DNA of 64,000 bases from contig NZ_JDTZ01000003.1 of assembly GCF_000771225.1 (NCBI RefSeq), positions 62,001-126,000 of the forward strand. The letters are read 5' to 3'. The notes beneath the pieces are model-generated. The model searched no databases. It was not told the DNA's origin and worked only from the letters and a program-made list of their open reading frames with translations. Within the stretch, counting starts at the first letter, position 1, and each line of letters begins with the position of its first letter. The stretch is from Bifidobacterium pseudolongum subsp. pseudolongum DSM 20099. Lineage in GTDB: Bacteria; Actinomycetota; Actinomycetes; Actinomycetales; Bifidobacteriaceae. Position numbers and translations under genes: made by a program. This document shows, one piece after another, positions 38,525-47,107 of the stretch.

Positions 38525-38732
38525 GCTGTCGGTGGCTGAGGCCAGACGCGGTATGCTGTCGGAGTCGCGTGAGACAGCTGTTGGTGGCTGAGGCCAGACA
38601 CGGTCGGCTGTCGGAGTCTCTTGAGACGGCTGTCGGTGGCTGGGTCTAGCCATGAGGGGCTATTGATTGCGCTTTGTATGGCTGTTGGTGTCTGGGTATC
38701 GGCGCCGACGGTCATGGCGATGACCTGAACGG
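38525..38732. repeat. 52-bp tandem repeat array, cluster A
   Basis: Four units start at 38525, 38577, 38629 and 38681, an exact 52-base period, each beginning GCTGTYGGTG. Units 1 and 2 are close copies, with GGTGGCTGAGGCCAGACRCGG as the palindromic core and a second GCTGTCGGAG thirty bases into the unit; units 3 and 4 are diverged after the first 20 bases. The same core and period recur at 48.7 kb and 50.0 kb. Not a CRISPR: the units differ too much to be direct repeats with unique spacers. Confidence 0.75.
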
Positions 38733-38761
38733 CGAATTCGTCATGTACCTATCCATACTTC

Positions 38762-38901
38762 CGCTACGGGTAGTGCCTGTCGGATTACCCTTTCCCTACA
38801 ATGTGCCATTTTCCAACGATTGTCAGCAGATTTTGTCTGCAAAGGCGCTAACCGTAGCGAAGAGGGCGCTAACCGTAGCGCAGAGGACACTACCCGTAGC
38901 G
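38762..38901. repeat. 21-bp triple direct repeat with an upstream inverted copy
   Basis: GGCGCTAACCGTAGCG at 38844 and 38865 and GACACTACCCGTAGCG at 38886 repeat with a 21-base period. CGCTACGGGTAGTGCC at 38762-38777 is the reverse complement of the third-type unit. Each 16-mer is partly self-complementary (CGCTA/TAGCG). Function unknown. Confidence 0.75.
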
Positions 38902-39049
38902 AGAAGGTAAACGCCGTTTCAGTTGGCGGTCGCCACACGCGGCGGTAAGAGATGGCAAGGATTGGGGCGCTTTTTTCTGGCTGGCACCACTCTCAACCAC
39001 CAGCCGGTGGCACCCTCAAACCACCATAGGTGCGCCGGCACGCGAGCGC

Positions 39050-39253
39050 TCACTTTGCGTTGATCCGCTGGCGGTTCGCCAAGGCAAGCTCGCCCAGATA
39101 ACGGTAGATTGGGACGATGTCGAACTTGCTGGGGAACTCAAGCTTCCCCTCGCCGAACGATTCGCTCTCATGTATGTGGCGCGTCGGTGGGATGTCACCG
39201 TGGAAAGATATTACGCTAAGAGCAAAACACCTAGATGGCCGGCAATGGTGCAC
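39050..39253 (-). pseudogene. Possible C-terminal gene remnant of unknown family
   Basis: A minus-strand frame ends KFDIVPIYRYLGELALANRQ and RINAK and has protein-like composition from about SFHGDIPPTRHIHESESFG on, unlike the other frames here. There is no ribosome site or full domain, so it is probably the tail of a decayed gene. Family not recognised. Confidence 0.3.
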
Positions 39254-39329
39254 GCCGTAGGTGCTGGCGCCGTTTGCTCCATTCCTGCCGTTGTGGATGC
39301 CGTTGCGGCCATATGGTGAGGCGTAGTGG

Positions 39330-39809
39330 TCACACTCCCAGTTCGTCGCTGTCGAACAGGATCGTCACCGGTCCGTCGTTGGTCAGTGACACACGCATAT
39401 GCGCGCCGAATCTGCCAGTGTGCACGGGCAGCTCTTCGGCGCGCAACGCGTCGTTGAACCGCAGCCACTGTTCGCGTGCGCGCGCCGGATCCATCGCGCC
39501 GGTGAAACTCGGGCGGTTGCCATGCCGCACCTGCGCGTAGAGCGTGAACTGCGGGATGGACAGCACGGCGCCCCCAACGTCGCGAATCGAGCGGTTCATT
39601 TTGCCATCTGCATCCGCGAAGACGCGCAGTTTGGCGATTTTTGAGGCGAGCCAAGCCAGGTTCGGTTGCTCGTCGTGTTCGCCGAACCCGACGAGCAGCA
39701 CGAACCCGCATCCGATGGACTGCGGGGCGAACGAAGTGTCGCGTTCGCCCGTCCGCTCATCAACGACGTCCACACTGGCTCGGCTGACTTTCTGCAATAC
39801 GATCCTCAT
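39330..39809 (-). CDS. dtd: D-aminoacyl-tRNA deacylase
   Basis: A 159-residue homodimeric editing enzyme that removes D-amino acids (and Gly from tRNA-Ala) from mischarged tRNA. The SQFTL-type motif is IPQFTLYAQ (about 89-97) and the Gly-cisPro motif lies in TNDGPVTILFDS (about 143-154). A short insertion after residue 15 (DERTGERDTSFAPQSIG) lengthens the first loop, where Asp/Gly usually follow directly. Single gene on the minus strand. Confidence 0.93.
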   Translation of the reverse strand: MRIVLQKVSRASVDVVDERTGERDTSFAPQSIGCGFVLLVGFGEHDEQPNLAWLASKIAKLRVFADADGKMNRSIRDVGGAVLSIPQFTLYAQVRHGNRPSFTGAMDPARAREQWLRFNDALRAEELPVHTGRFGAHMRVSLTNDGPVTILFDSDELGV

Positions 39810-39833
39810 GACCCCAATCGTAGGGCCAGAGCG

Positions 39834-40730
39834 TCACATTCCGGCTTCGGTGAGGTAATCGGGCATCTGGTCCGGGTAGGTGGGCCATGCGCCGGTCTGC
39901 GTGCACACGAACGCGGCGGTGTTCACGGCGGCGCGGTGGGCCAGTCCCAGCGAGTCGCCGCACAGCAGACGGCCGGTAAACGTGCCGGAGAACGAGTCGC
40001 CAGCGCCCACGGTATCGACGACCTTGACGTGCGGGGTGTTCAGTGTGGAGATCTCGCCGTCGTTCGACATGATCGTGGAGAACGTGGCGCCGCCCGTCAA
40101 GATCAGGTAACGTAGGTCGTACTGCTCGATGAACCAGCGGCACGCTTCGTCGTCCGAGGTGTTTTCGATGCCGAACATGCCGCGCAGGAGCAGCAGTTCC
40201 TCGTCGTTGATCTTGAACACGTTGGCATAGCCGAGCATCTCTTCGATGAGTTCCTTCGAATACATGTCCCCGCGCAGGTTGATGTCGAAGAAGCGCAGCG
40301 CCTCGGGCTTGGTGTGCTTGAGCAGCTCGATGATCGTCTCATGCGATTCGGGGGAGCGCAGAGCGAGCGTGCCGAAGCTCACGGCGTCTGCCTGCTGCAC
40401 GATGTCGATGAGCTGGTGCGTGTAGGAGATATGGTCCCACGCCACGTTCGGCATGATCGTATATTCCGGGATGCCGTTGCGCAGCGCGACCTCCACGGTG
40501 CCGGTGGGCCATGCATTGCGCTGCAGCACCGTGTGGATGCCGGCTTTCTCGGTGGCCATCGCGAGTTCGTCGCCGAGCTCATCTTCGCCCACGGCGCTGA
40601 TCGAGTAGCTTTCGGCGCCGTTCATCATCGAATGGTAGGCGAAGTTGACGGGGGCGCCGCCTGCGCGCTTTCCGGAGGGGAGCATGTCCCATAGGAGTTC
40701 TCCGAGCGAGACGACGATTGGCTTGGTCAT
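39834..40730 (-). CDS. PfkB-family sugar kinase, probable fructokinase
   Basis: A 298-residue ribokinase-fold enzyme: N-terminal SLGELLWDMLPSG (about 8-20), sugar-binding GGAPVNFAYH (about 24-33), and the C-terminal PfkB signature DTVGAGDSFSGTFTG (about 240-254) with catalytic Asp in GAGD. It phosphorylates a hexose, most probably fructose to fructose 6-phosphate, which enters the F6PPK shunt. The ATG at 40730 has AAGG at seven to eight bases, a site that lies inside the end of the upstream ROK regulator gene, so the two genes form an operon. A GTG at 40739 is less likely. Confidence 0.87.
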   Translation of the reverse strand: MTKPIVVSLGELLWDMLPSGKRAGGAPVNFAYHSMMNGAESYSISAVGEDELGDELAMATEKAGIHTVLQRNAWPTGTVEVALRNGIPEYTIMPNVAWDHISYTHQLIDIVQQADAVSFGTLALRSPESHETIIELLKHTKPEALRFFDINLRGDMYSKELIEEMLGYANVFKINDEELLLLRGMFGIENTSDDEACRWFIEQYDLRYLILTGGATFSTIMSNDGEISTLNTPHVKVVDTVGAGDSFSGTFTGRLLCGDSLGLAHRAAVNTAAFVCTQTGAWPTYPDQMPDYLTEAGM

Positions 40731-40735
40731 GGTGG

Positions 40736-41983
40736 TCACCTTTCTTGATGGTTGTTGTTGGTTGTTGCGTTGTGCGCAGTCTGTGGGGTGAAGAACCGCG
40801 AGGGGTGGTCCAGGATATGCATGATCGCCACGGCGGCGGCGCCTGTCACCGCGGCGTCGGTCGGCAGGTTCGACAGCTCGATCGCGGTCGACTCCACGAG
40901 CTCCGGCAGCACCCGTTCGGTCACGACCTCACGGACGCGGTCGAGCAGCGGTCCGCCCGCTTCGGCCACGATGTCGCCGATGACGATGCGCGAGGGGTTG
41001 AACGCGTTGCAGATCGTCACGCAGCCGTAGCCCACATAGGTGCCAATGTGTCTGACGAGTTCCCGCGCGCGCCCGTCACCGTGCTCGGCGAGCCGGAATA
41101 GCGCGATGCAGGCTTCGTGGTGGGTGAGTGAGGGCGCATCGGGCACGATTGTGCCGTCTTCGTTGAGCAGGTCGTGGATCGCGACGGCCGAACAGTACCG
41201 TTCCAGGCAGCCGACATTGCCGCAGTCGCACGGAATGCCATGCACATCGACGCTCACATGGCCGATTTCGGTGGCCGTGCCGAGCGCGCCGTTGATCACG
41301 GACCCATGGTCGATCACGCCGAGTCCGATGCCCTCGCCGAGCAGATAGTAGGCGAGGTTCTCGTTGTGCGGCTGTGGGTCGAAGAGGTATTGGGCCAAGG
41401 CGCCGGCGCGCGCGTCCTGCTCGATGATCACCGGAATATCGAATGCTTGTTCGAATTCGGCTTTGAAATTGACTTCGCGCCACTGCCGCATCGACGAGAC
41501 GACCGCGGTATGGCCAACGCTGCGCAAGTACGGCCCGGGCACGGCCATGCCGATCGCCACGATGTTGGTGAACTGCCGCATGATCGCGCGGATGTGCTGC
41601 TTCACCGCTTCAATCGCCTCGGCCGGGGTGGGGTAATCGGTCGCCTGGTCCACCCAGACGGCCTGTGCGCTGCCGGCCAGGTCGAACAGGCCGATCTGGA
41701 TGAGGCTGCGTGCGAATTTGACGCCGAGCACACGGTATTGCCCGGTATTGACTGCCAATCCGATTGATCGGCGGTTGCCTTTGCCTTCGAGTGGCCCGGT
41801 TTCGATGATCGCGCCGCTGGAGAGCAGGTGGTTGCTGATCTTGCTCAATGCGGCGGGGGTGAGGTGCAGCGCCTGCGCGATCTGCGCGCGTGAGGCGATG
41901 CCATGGTGGTACAGGTATTGCAGCGTGCGCGAACGGTTGTATTCCGAAAGGTTCTGCTGGTCGCCTGCGGTCTGCGTGGTCAT
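40736..41983 (-). CDS. ROK-family transcriptional regulator
   Basis: A 415-residue NagC/Mlc-type regulator: an N-terminal winged helix-turn-helix (about 15-75, with SRAQIAQALHLTPAALSKI), then the ROK sugar-binding domain with the zinc site CDCGNVGCLE near 253-262. The ATP-site region is weak, as expected for a repressor. It starts at the ATG at 41983 behind a strong GGAGG. Being first in an operon with the sugar kinase, it probably responds to the sugar or its phosphate and controls its own operon. Confidence 0.9.
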   Translation of the reverse strand: MTTQTAGDQQNLSEYNRSRTLQYLYHHGIASRAQIAQALHLTPAALSKISNHLLSSGAIIETGPLEGKGNRRSIGLAVNTGQYRVLGVKFARSLIQIGLFDLAGSAQAVWVDQATDYPTPAEAIEAVKQHIRAIMRQFTNIVAIGMAVPGPYLRSVGHTAVVSSMRQWREVNFKAEFEQAFDIPVIIEQDARAGALAQYLFDPQPHNENLAYYLLGEGIGLGVIDHGSVINGALGTATEIGHVSVDVHGIPCDCGNVGCLERYCSAVAIHDLLNEDGTIVPDAPSLTHHEACIALFRLAEHGDGRARELVRHIGTYVGYGCVTICNAFNPSRIVIGDIVAEAGGPLLDRVREVVTERVLPELVESTAIELSNLPTDAAVTGAAAVAIMHILDHPSRFFTPQTAHNATTNNNHQER

Positions 41984-42019
41984 GGCACCTCCTTCGGTGG
42001 CTCCGTGCACATCTCTGTG

Positions 42020-42050
42020 TTAACGATGTTTATATATTAACGCTGTTAAT
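42020..42050. promoter_or_regulatory. Candidate operator of the ROK-kinase operon
   Basis: TTAACGATGTTTAT (42020-42033) and TTAACGCTGTTAAT (42037-42050) are two similar AT-rich sites 17 bases apart, 37-67 bases before the regulator start. The second is itself nearly palindromic (TTAACGCTGTTAA). Spacing of about 1.5 helical turns fits a dimeric repressor. Inference only. Confidence 0.45.
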
Positions 42051-42082
42051 CAATGATGCAACACGACACGCCGTTGCGCCAC

Positions 42083-42121
42083 GCAAAACGGGGTACAACG
42101 CAAAGCCGTACCCCGTTGCGG
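42083..42121 (-). terminator. Stem-loop near the ROK and NmrA-like genes
   Basis: AACGGGGTAC (42087-42096) pairs with GTACCCCGTT (42108-42117); the flanks GCAA/TTGC can extend it. Downstream of the NmrA-like gene on the minus strand and upstream of the ROK operon promoter. No strong T-run. Confidence 0.6.
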
Positions 42122-42145
42122 AATCCTGAATTCAGGAGTCTTCGA

Positions 42146-42835
42146 TCACTCCGAAAGATGCTCGGTGGAGGCGGAACGGTACCACTCCGGCTTGTCGCCA
42201 TCGGTGCCGGGCTTGTCGAGGCCGATCGAAGCGCGCATTTCCTCATCCGGGTTGAGCAGCAGCTCCACCACTTCGCTCGCCACGGACTTGCGTGAGACCT
42301 CGGTGCCGCGGAAGAGCTCTCCCTTCTCGGTGATCTCGAAGTCCACCTCGTCCTTGTCGGTGAGCCACGCCGGGCGGATGATCGTGTAGTCGAGATCGCT
42401 CGCCTCGATCACGTCCGCCGCTTTGCGGTAGTTCACCAGATAGTCGCCCAGGATGTTCGCGTTCCATGCGCCGAACTCACCGGGGACCTCGTTGTAGATG
42501 CCGAGCGACGAAATCCAGACCAGACGCTTGATGCCGGCCTTGTCCATCATGTCCACCACGGCCTTGGCCATCGGGATGATGTCGGCGCTGCCGCGTTGTG
42601 TGGCCGCCAGATTGGCGTACACCTCGTCGGCGCCGTTGATTGCGTTGAGCACGTCGTCCGCGTTCTTCGCGTCACCCTTGACGATGGTCACGCGCGGGTT
42701 GTCCTTGATGTCCGCGCCGAGTTCGTCCTCGCTGTGGATGAACAGTGTCAGTTCAATATCGTCATGGTCGAGCAGCATGCCTTCGGCAATGCGGGCGATG
42801 CGGCCGTTTGCTCCAAGTACGGCGATTGTGGTCAT
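42146..42835 (-). CDS. NAD(P)-binding NmrA/SDR-like oxidoreductase
   Basis: A 229-residue atypical short-chain dehydrogenase. The dinucleotide motif is VLGANGRIAR (6-15); the usual catalytic YxxxK is replaced by NYRKAADVIE (about 140-149), as in NmrA/YwnB-type proteins. IIRPAWLTD near 158 is a family hallmark. Substrate unknown; often a quinone reductase or redox sensor. The start ATG at 42835 follows AGAGGTGA. It is a single gene with terminators on both sides. Confidence 0.8.
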   Translation of the reverse strand: MTTIAVLGANGRIARIAEGMLLDHDDIELTLFIHSEDELGADIKDNPRVTIVKGDAKNADDVLNAINGADEVYANLAATQRGSADIIPMAKAVVDMMDKAGIKRLVWISSLGIYNEVPGEFGAWNANILGDYLVNYRKAADVIEASDLDYTIIRPAWLTDKDEVDFEITEKGELFRGTEVSRKSVASEVVELLLNPDEEMRASIGLDKPGTDGDKPEWYRSASTEHLSE

Positions 42836-42957
42836 AGTCACCTCTGATCGTTCACGCATGCAATGCGTGTGGCGGTGTCTCCGCCGATCCGAGGCCCATC
42901 TTAAGCGCGCGCAGCCGCGCATTGGCCAAACCAGCCCCTGGCAAACATGGGAATTGA

Positions 42958-42994
42958 CTGTGCGCGCATCGTCCATCAGTCGATGCGCGCACAG
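42958..42994 (-). terminator. Stem-loop after the NUDIX gene
   Basis: CTGTGCGCGCATCG (42958-42971) and CGATGCGCGCACAG (42981-42994) are perfect 14-base arms with a nine-base loop, 10 bases beyond the NUDIX stop on the minus strand. Confidence 0.75.
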
Positions 42995-43003
42995 CAGGGC
43001 GGG

Positions 43004-43531
43004 TCACAGATGCTCGATGACGTCGCGGAACGCGAACTGCGCGTGCGCGCTGCCTTCCGCGCGGTGCTTCAGGAACTGTTGCACGTAGCCGATGCGTTCG
43101 CGCGAGCTTGCCGCGAGTGGCTCGGGAAGCGCGTCAAGTGAGAACCAGCCGACGGACATGCTTTCGTCGTCGCCTACGACCGGCTCGCTGTTACCGTCCG
43201 GCGCCACTTCGCACAGGAACAGATGGTCCATGTACCATGTCTGGTCGCCGTTGGGATAGGTCATGATCTCGTGGCCCGATTTGACGCTCACCAAATCGGT
43301 GACGATGACGTCGACGCCCGTCTCCTCCTTCGCTTCGCGCGCGACGGTGTCCGCGGGCTCCTCGCCGGGTTCGTTGATGCCGGTGACGAGCGTCCACTTG
43401 CCGTTGTCGGCGCGCTGTTCGAGCAGGATCAGACCGTCATCGCGGCGCACGTAGCCGGTGACACCGATGAGCCACAGCGGCATGTTCCCGATGCGCTCGC
43501 GAAGCTCGAGGATGAATCGCGGCGTGCTCAT
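43004..43531 (-). CDS. NUDIX hydrolase
   Basis: A 175-residue protein with a canonical Nudix box from Gly51 to Val73: GINEPGE, then REAKEETGV, with the metal-binding glutamates 66, 69 and 70. Substrate is a nucleoside diphosphate derivative that cannot be named from sequence; the WYMDHLFLCEV segment resembles MutT-like sanitising enzymes in actinobacteria. Its ATG overlaps the stop of the upstream aminopeptidase by four bases (ATGA on the minus strand), so translation is coupled. Confidence 0.9.
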   Translation of the reverse strand: MSTPRFILELRERIGNMPLWLIGVTGYVRRDDGLILLEQRADNGKWTLVTGINEPGEEPADTVAREAKEETGVDVIVTDLVSVKSGHEIMTYPNGDQTWYMDHLFLCEVAPDGNSEPVVGDDESMSVGWFSLDALPEPLAASSRERIGYVQQFLKHRAEGSAHAQFAFRDVIEHL

Positions 43532-45111
43532 CGCGCGTCCTTTGTGCCCTCGGCGGCCATTTGCGCCATCCACGCCTCGACGTCGTCGATCTGCTTCGGG
43601 ATGCCCGCCGAGATCCATTCGGGGCCATCCTCGGTCATCAGCACGTCGTCCTCGATGCGGATGCCGATGCCGCGGTACTCCGGCGGGATCATCAGGTCGT
43701 CCTCGCGGAAGTAGAGGCCCGGTTCGATCGTGAACACCATGCCCGGTGTGATTTTCGCCCCCTGATACGACTCGTAGCGGGCCTGCGCGCAGTCGTGCAC
43801 GTCGAGTCCCAGATGATGCGCGACGCCGCATGCGAGCCAACGGCGGTGCTGCTGGCCTTCGGGCGAGAGGCTCTCCTCGACGTCGACCGGCAGAATGCCC
43901 CAGTCGTGCAGCCGTTCGGCGATCACACGCATGCACGCGTGATGGATGTCGGAATAGGTCGCGCCCGGCTTGGCCGCATCAAAACCCGCCTGCTGCGAGT
44001 CGAGCACCGCCTGGTACAGCTTTTTCTGGAAGTCGGTGAACTTGCCGTTTGTCGGGAATGTGCGCGTGATGTCCGCGGTGTACAGTGAATCGACTTCCAC
44101 ACCGGCGTCGATGAGCAGCAGTTCGCCCGCGTTCACTGTGCCGGTGTTGCGGATCCAGTGCAGGATCGGCGCGTGTGCACCGGACGCGATGATTGTGTCG
44201 TAGCCGACCTCGTTGCCTTCTTCGCGGGAAATCGCGTTGAACGCGCCTTCGAGGATGCGTTCGGAACGCGGCTTGCCAAGCGCGCCCGGCAGTTTGCGCA
44301 GAATATTGTCGAAGCCATGCTTCGTCGCGTCGACGGCGCGGCGAATCTCGCGCACCTCGAAGTCGTCTTTCTCCATGCGCGCTTCCGATGCGAACTCGTG
44401 CAGCTTGTCGTCGCGCACCGTGTTGCCGGCTTCATCGGGGAAGCCATGCTCCTCGCGCAGCTCATTCACCGTCGCGGTGACCTGCGGGTCGGTTTCGCGG
44501 ATCACACGCAACTGCACGGCGCCGGCTTCGGTGCCGACGTTCTTGCCGAGCATGTCGGCGAGCTGGGCGATGTCATGCGTCTCGATGCCGGTCATCGCCT
44601 CGAGCTCCTTCAGTCCCGCGCGCGGGCCCACCCAATATTCGCCGTAATGCGGGTCCTTGAAGAAGTCCTGCGTGTAGTGGTCGGCGCGCGGGGCCACGAA
44701 CAGCATTGGCGTGTGCGTGCCGTCCGCGTTCGGGTCGAGCACGAGCACGGCGCCCGCCTCGTAGTCCTGCCCAAGGCCGGTGTAATACGAGAATGCGGAA
44801 TCCGGGCGGAACGCATAGTCGCAGTCGTTGTTGCGCACCTTCGGCTGGCCGGCGGGGATCACGAGACGCTCGCCCGGGAACGCCTCGCTCAGCGACTGCA
44901 GGCGCGCGGGGGTGAAGCCCGCGGACTCCAAGCGCGCGGTCTCAGGTTCGTTGTCGTCCCAACCGCTGCTCATGAAGTCCACGAACGCATCGGAACGCGG
45001 GCGCAGCGAGCGGTTGTTCACGCGGTCACCCATCGGCTGCTCGTCCCCGGGGGCCGCCGCCTCTTCGCGCGCCTCGTATTCCTTGTCCTGTTCGGTGATC
45101 ACGTCGTTCAT
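43528..45111 (-). CDS. pepP: Xaa-Pro aminopeptidase (M24B, PepP-type)
   Basis: A 527-residue cytosolic metallopeptidase that releases the N-terminal residue before proline. It has an N-terminal creatinase-like domain and a C-terminal pita-bread domain with all five dinuclear metal ligands: Asp in LLIDAGVEVDS, Asp in TADITRTFP, His in HHLGLDVHD, Glu in TIEPGLYF and Glu in IRIEDDVLM. The ATG at 45111 is chosen with AAGGGCAGGA upstream. First gene of a two-gene operon with the NUDIX hydrolase. Confidence 0.93.
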   Translation of the reverse strand: MNDVITEQDKEYEAREEAAAPGDEQPMGDRVNNRSLRPRSDAFVDFMSSGWDDNEPETARLESAGFTPARLQSLSEAFPGERLVIPAGQPKVRNNDCDYAFRPDSAFSYYTGLGQDYEAGAVLVLDPNADGTHTPMLFVAPRADHYTQDFFKDPHYGEYWVGPRAGLKELEAMTGIETHDIAQLADMLGKNVGTEAGAVQLRVIRETDPQVTATVNELREEHGFPDEAGNTVRDDKLHEFASEARMEKDDFEVREIRRAVDATKHGFDNILRKLPGALGKPRSERILEGAFNAISREEGNEVGYDTIIASGAHAPILHWIRNTGTVNAGELLLIDAGVEVDSLYTADITRTFPTNGKFTDFQKKLYQAVLDSQQAGFDAAKPGATYSDIHHACMRVIAERLHDWGILPVDVEESLSPEGQQHRRWLACGVAHHLGLDVHDCAQARYESYQGAKITPGMVFTIEPGLYFREDDLMIPPEYRGIGIRIEDDVLMTEDGPEWISAGIPKQIDDVEAWMAQMAAEGTKDAR

Positions 45112-45278
45112 TCCTGCCCTTTCTTCGATGCTTGTGAATATGCAGTACCTGTCATTCAACATCGTAGTAACCATAGGGAATGTGTTCGCGGAACGTAGAG
45201 GAGGATATAACTCTGTCAACGCGGAGGGAGCATTGGAGAGGTCTTTGCGCGTCGCGTGCCAAAGGCTAGGATTGAGAT

Positions 45279-45845
45279 ATGAGTATCTATGACAGCTGCC
45301 CGGAATTGTGTGACGACGCCTACCGCATCCGGTTGATCGACCCCAAAGACGCCGACGATCTGCTCGTCGTGTATGGCGACAGGCTCGCGCTCCCGTTCTT
45401 CAACAGCGACAATTGCCACGGCGCGAATTTCTACTGCCGCACATTGCACGACGTACAGGAGAACATCAAGTATTGGCTCATCGAATACCATGAGAACCGC
45501 GCGTTCGTCCGTTTCGCAGTGGAATCCGTGGAAACCGGCGATGTGATCGGCACACTGGAAATATTCAAGCGCGAAGCCGACGATTACTACGACGACTGCG
45601 GTATCCTGCGCATCGACCTGGGCACGAAGTACGAGCAGGCCGAGGCCATCGAAGACATCCTCAATCTCGTCTCGGTGCCGTTCATGACATGGTTCGGCTG
45701 CTCGAAGATCGCGACGAAGGCGCCCATCTACGCGGTCGAACGCCGCGCGGCGCTCGCGAACGCCGGGTATGTCGCAAAGCACCACCCGCTTATCGGCCAC
45801 GACGGCACGTGTTATTACGACTATTGGGTGATGATGCGCGACTGA
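45279..45845 (+). CDS. GNAT-family N-acetyltransferase
   Basis: A 188-residue protein with the order expected for GNAT: YRIRLIDPKDADDL (beta1-alpha1), central VIGTLEIF strand and ILRIDLGTKYEQ, ending RRAALANAGYVA, where acetyltransferases have the acetyl-CoA-proximal helix and Tyr. The Q/RxxGxG pyrophosphate motif is degenerate. Substrate unknown. Single gene at the edge of a decayed region. AGGATT at good spacing supports the ATG. Confidence 0.75.
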   Translation: MSIYDSCPELCDDAYRIRLIDPKDADDLLVVYGDRLALPFFNSDNCHGANFYCRTLHDVQENIKYWLIEYHENRAFVRFAVESVETGDVIGTLEIFKREADDYYDDCGILRIDLGTKYEQAEAIEDILNLVSVPFMTWFGCSKIATKAPIYAVERRAALANAGYVAKHHPLIGHDGTCYYDYWVMMRD

Positions 45846-45879
45846 AGGACGGCATCGCATTGCGCAATGAGGGGGAGAT

Positions 45880-46709
45880 GTGAGCGTGGGGTCCCATGGC
45901 GTGCGTCCACGGCCGCGATTGATAAGAGAGCTCATCATAGTGGACGTTGTTGCTGTGGTTATGGTGGGCATATGGTGGCGGTGGCCAAACCTGCTCAATA
46001 CATCGCCTGCAAAGGTCAAGATTTCCGCGTCACTGACCATTTGGGGGACAGCTCTGACTGGATTCACAATTCGTATGGCCTACGATGGAATGATAGAGCA
46101 GTGTGGCGCACGGGGGAGGCTCAAGATGTTTTGGCAGAAGCGATTGCGGGCGATTCGCGGATTTGTGGCACGGGCCACGGCAATCGCGGGTGCGTGTTTG
46201 CTTGTCGGTGCGTGTGGCGTACAGAAAACAGAGCCTGCTCGAGTGGATCCGGCAGATGGTGCCGGTTGGTGACATTGGAATGATGGCGATGTATCAGTCG
46301 CCATACTCAGACTCCGAATACAGCACTATGATGCAGACGCAGTGGTTCATGCCATAGCCACGGCAAGTAGTTACAAAGCCCGCGGCATTGCCTGATAATG
46401 ACCGCGGACGGTGATGTCGAGTTCATTGACATGCGCACCTCGAAAATCACCAAGTCCTCGGAATCTCCACAGGTTTTCGATATAGGCACAGCGAGCTACA
46501 GCATCGTGGGGTCCGATGATTATGCATATCTGATCTTCACTCCCCACAGCGGTTCCAAAGACATTGCGAAGATATTCGTATACCGCAAATCCGACTGGAA
46601 ATTCATACGCACAATCACTGCGCAAGGTACGCTCAACGTTTTACTGGGCAACCGCAAGGAGCTCCACCCGACGGCGTTCGCCGCGAATCCGACGATGAGC
46701 TGGGACTGA
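45880..46709 (+). pseudogene. Broken lipoprotein-like gene(s)
   Basis: An ATG at 46126 behind GGGAGG opens a classic lipoprotein signal (basic start, hydrophobic run, lipobox LVGAC with Cys about residue 31), but it stops at 46272. Beyond that stop, frames change: one continues to a stop near 46393, and another from 46398 to 46709 (MTADGDVEFIDMRTSK start) looks like a beta-propeller-type tail. The upstream 45880-46125 part has a transmembrane segment and is open in the lipoprotein frame. Disruption by an in-frame stop and a frameshift best explains this; real small proteins are the alternative. Confidence 0.55.
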
Positions 46710-47107
46710 TGCCACGCTGTAGGATCCGGGCAAGTGCGATGGATGATTTGTTGGTGAGTTTTGAGTTCTGAAATCGTTTGACTAGCTGCTTCTTGCGCAT
46801 ATGTTTATCAGACTCGAACAGATTCGAAAATTGACCATTTGGGGGATAGGGCTAGCTAGACATGATATTTATTTCCTGGATTGCTCCAGTCCACCGATGC
46901 ATATGATGGATCCCGTGAGTCAGACGGCTCTATATCCAGTTGTTGCGTACGCACGCCACAATCGCCTCGGCCATGCGCGCCGTCGTACATCGTCGTTGCC
47001 CCCCCTTTTCTCCTTCGACCTCCACTATAGTTTGCGCGGGCGGCGAGCAGTCGAATGTGCGCATAGAATGGACACGGTTCACGTATTTCGAACAAACCGA
47101 GGTTTTC
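46710..47107. other. Gap between lipoprotein remnants and folC
   Basis: No gene supported. Positions 46832-46846 repeat 15 bases of 46034-46048 (TGACCATTTGGGGGA), and the local translations LTIWGIGL and LTIWGTAL match, so a second copy of the same lost gene began here. A TATAGT at 47026-47031 could be the folC -10, without a convincing -35. Confidence 0.5.

Larger units (their letters stand above)
38331..39329. other. Accessory non-coding stretch between ssrA and dtd
   Basis: About 1 kb with no credible intact gene. It holds a 52-bp tandem repeat array (38525-38732), a 21-bp triple repeat with an inverted copy (38762-38901), a short imperfect repeat of TGGCACC-CTCAA-CCACCA (38982-39027), and a small decayed reading frame on the minus strand (39050-39253). 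Open frames crossing the repeats have repetitive, low-complexity translations and are not supported. Confidence 0.7.

Noticed and set aside
38302-38715. 137-codon minus-strand frame after ssrA
   Set aside because: Translation is made of the 52-bp repeat (recurring PQPPTA-type segments) and starts inside it; no ribosome site.
38525-38732. CRISPR array
   Set aside because: Units are diverged along their whole length, there is no constant repeat with unique spacers, and no cas genes are near.
38674-38910. 78-codon + strand frame with repeated LTVAKRA
   Set aside because: The heptad-like pattern is only the translation of the 21-bp DNA repeat.
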